Shown here: positions 62,514-64,000 of the stretch, piece by piece | How positions within the stretch are numbered: the stretch's first letter is position 1 | Layout of the letters: every line of letters begins with the position of its first letter | Source of the DNA: Desulfobacterales bacterium | GTDB lineage: Bacteria > Desulfobacterota > Desulfobacteria > Desulfobacterales > Desulfobacteraceae | Assembly (NCBI GenBank): GCA_023143455.1 | Contig: JAGLHT010000002.1 | Location: 1-64,000, forward strand | DNA length: 64,000 bases | Direction of reading: 5' to 3' | Program-made: the position numbers and the translations under genes | Notes under the pieces: model-generated | Told to the model about the DNA's origin: nothing | What the model saw: only the letters and a program-made list of their open reading frames with translations | The model's database searches: none

Positions 62514-64000
62514 ATGACTTATAAAATCATTCAAGAACTTGTTGAGAAGCTTTCTTTGGAGTTTGTATTAATAGATTCGTCAGAACCAGAAGCTTTATCT
62601 GAATTATTGCCAATCCTTCAAAAGCTCCACGAAAACAGCATGAAACTATCTCTTGAAACTTTGCCTGAAGGGGCGTTAAAAGCTGAAAAAATAATAACAA
62701 ACATTGCTCAAGATGAAAACTCAAATATTGAAGAAGGCTTTGAGACCATAAACAGTATTATATCTGAGATGGAATCATCCATGCGTGAGCTCAAAAATAA
62801 TACGAAAAAAGAGTCTATTGATACACCTGTTATTGATACTGATATAAAACATGAGGATATTGAGTCGGATGACGAAGATAGCAATACTACACAGATAAAA
62901 AAAGTAGAAAAATCCCTTGAAAAATTTTCGAAATTGATTGCGGGTTTCTGCCCGGGAGAAATCCCTGACTTAGGTGCTATGCTCAATGTTTGTGACGAAA
63001 TTGCTGCTGATGCAAAATTGTTTTATTCTGATACGTTTGAAAAACTAGTCTTGTCATGCAAAGAGTATGTAGGCTCAATGACCCTTGAAAATATTGAGAA
63101 CACTAGACCCATTGAAGAAGGCCTAACCCTTCTTCAAGCGTTACTAAATCATATAAAAACAGGAAAGGATTTCGCCTTTGATATTTCTGATGTAGAGGAA
63201 CTTCTATCATCAGGATTATTCACAGATAATAATGAAGCTATAAGCCCTCAAAAAGAGATTAAAGCACCTCAAGAGAAACAAGAGTCAAAACAGGATCAAA
63301 GAAATATGGAAGAACAGTGTGGGCCTGAAAAAATTTCTGATGATGATTTGGAGATATTAGTAGATTTTATATCTGAAGCAACTGAAAACCTTGACAGCAT
63401 AGAGATTTCTCTTCTTAAGCTTGAGCATGACCCTGGCGATAATAAAATTATTAACAATATTTTCCGTCCTTTCCATACTATTAAAGGGGTATCTGGATTT
63501 CTCGGCTTACAAAAGATCAACACACTTTCCCACGCAACCGAGAATCTTTTAGACAGTGCAAGAAGTGGTGATTTTCTTATTAATGAAGCTGCTACAGATA
63601 TTATTCTTGAATCTGTAGACACCTTAAAGCAACTTTTATCAAGAGTTGGACAAGGGATTGAAAAAGGCTTAAAACAGCTGGATAATGATATTGATGTTAA
63701 TATTTTAATAAATAAACTTCAAAAAATTCAAATACGTCTTACACAAGGTGATAAACAACCATTGGGAGAAATCCTTGTTGAAAAAGGAATTGTTGAAGAC
63801 AAAGACATTACTGAAGCCTTGGAATTTCAAATAGATGCTCCTGACAAAAAACTTGGTGAAATTCTCATTGATGAAAAGAAAGCCACACCCAATGAGATTG
63901 CATCTGCACTTATTGCTCAAAGCCCAAAAAAGAAACAAATTGCAACACAGGTTAAAGTTAGTACAGAAAAACTTGATAACCTGGTTGATTATGCAGGAGA
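62514..64000 (+). CDS. cheA: chemotaxis histidine kinase CheA with MshEN-like repeats (3' truncated by window edge)
   Basis: The frame is open from ATG 62514 to the last base (495 codons). Residues ~1-270 are acidic and helical without a recognised domain. The Hpt domain covers ~275-385, with phospho-histidine H321 in FHTIKGVSGFLGL. Then two short helical repeats, LGEILVEKGIVEDKDITEAL (from 417) and LGEILIDEKKATPNEIASAL, of the kind also found in the FapA proteins. The final residues KVSTEKLDNLVDYAGE begin the CheA dimerisation domain; the ATPase and CheW-like domains must lie beyond the window. Domain order is unusual in placing repeats between P1 and P3. Confidence 0.93.
   Translation, partial: MTYKIIQELVEKLSLEFVLIDSSEPEALSELLPILQKLHENSMKLSLETLPEGALKAEKIITNIAQDENSNIEEGFETINSIISEMESSMRELKNNTKKESIDTPVIDTDIKHEDIESDDEDSNTTQIKKVEKSLEKFSKLIAGFCPGEIPDLGAMLNVCDEIAADAKLFYSDTFEKLVLSCKEYVGSMTLENIENTRPIEEGLTLLQALLNHIKTGKDFAFDISDVEELLSSGLFTDNNEAISPQKEIKAPQEKQESKQDQRNMEEQCGPEKISDDDLEILVDFISEATENLDSIEISLLKLEHDPGDNKIINNIFRPFHTIKGVSGFLGLQKINTLSHATENLLDSARSGDFLINEAATDIILESVDTLKQLLSRVGQGIEKGLKQLDNDIDVNILINKLQKIQIRLTQGDKQPLGEILVEKGIVEDKDITEALEFQIDAPDKKLGEILIDEKKATPNEIASALIAQSPKKKQIATQVKVSTEKLDNLVDYAG

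Noticed and set aside
1-64000. CRISPR arrays, prophage or conjugation modules
   Set aside because: No regularly spaced short repeats, and no cas, capsid, portal, integrase, relaxase or type IV secretion genes were seen.

Overview
The window is a stretch of low-GC bacterial chromosome (about one third G+C by eye). It carries cobalamin lower-ligand and nucleotide-loop genes, a siroheme-decarboxylase-type AhbB protein (the alternative haem route of sulfate reducers), several radical SAM proteins and a dense set of two-component and chemosensory genes. That mix fits the Desulfobacterota, most likely Desulfobacterales; this is inference from gene content, because no rRNA or other marker is present. 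I see no phage, transposase or integrase gene, no CRISPR array, and no tRNA or rRNA.

Layout. 1-5.8 kb: the 3' part of carB, a radical SAM gene, an EAL/HDOD gene with a near-consensus promoter, and a NifU-like scaffold gene. 5.8-10.1 kb (minus): a corrinoid operon cobU - radical SAM - cobS - cobD - cbiB. 10.3-13.9 kb: galU, a lytic transglycosylase, an unknown gene, an orphan DNA methyltransferase and a DUF4870 membrane protein. 14.0-17.9 kb: a probable acquired island with hipBA (consensus promoter and operator) and a DUF2971 gene, bracketed by diverged direct repeats and carrying two long palindromic elements. 17.9-26.6 kb: radical SAM, transketolase, and an MFS-MFP-RND transport operon. 26.6-34.4 kb: DUF1178, a FapA/DUF342 gene bracketed by 35-bp direct repeats, a B12-binding radical SAM protein, ahbB, a methyltransferase, and the methylthioadenosine salvage genes mtnA, mtnP and apt. 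34.6-36.4 kb (minus): a cobalamin riboswitch with its terminator, then a drastically shortened ThiC/BzaF-like gene and cobT. 36.6-42.3 kb: a Cache chemoreceptor and a transglutaminase/ABC exporter operon.

42.5-64 kb is a signalling block. A plus-strand operon of three histidine kinases and one response regulator converges on a minus-strand operon (48.0-54.1 kb) of one response regulator and two very large proteins that fuse a receiver to a FapA/DUF342 beta-helix module. One of those two receivers has lost its phospho-acceptor aspartate. Next come a MerR-type protein fused to a YpsA/SLOG-like domain, a periplasmic-sensor kinase whose C-terminal receiver has been deleted by a frameshifting event, a sigma-54 activator, and a sigma-54-type promoter with a nearby palindrome. 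These lead into a chemosensory operon: small protein, CheW, HBM chemoreceptor and CheA, the last running off the window end. CheA and two of the three FapA proteins share a short repeated helical module, which suggests they belong to one signalling system. No flagellar or pilus structural gene lies in the window, so the output is unknown.

A recurrent theme is internal loss: the mini-BzaF, the excised kinase receiver, and an 11-codon receiver start locked inside a perfect palindrome.
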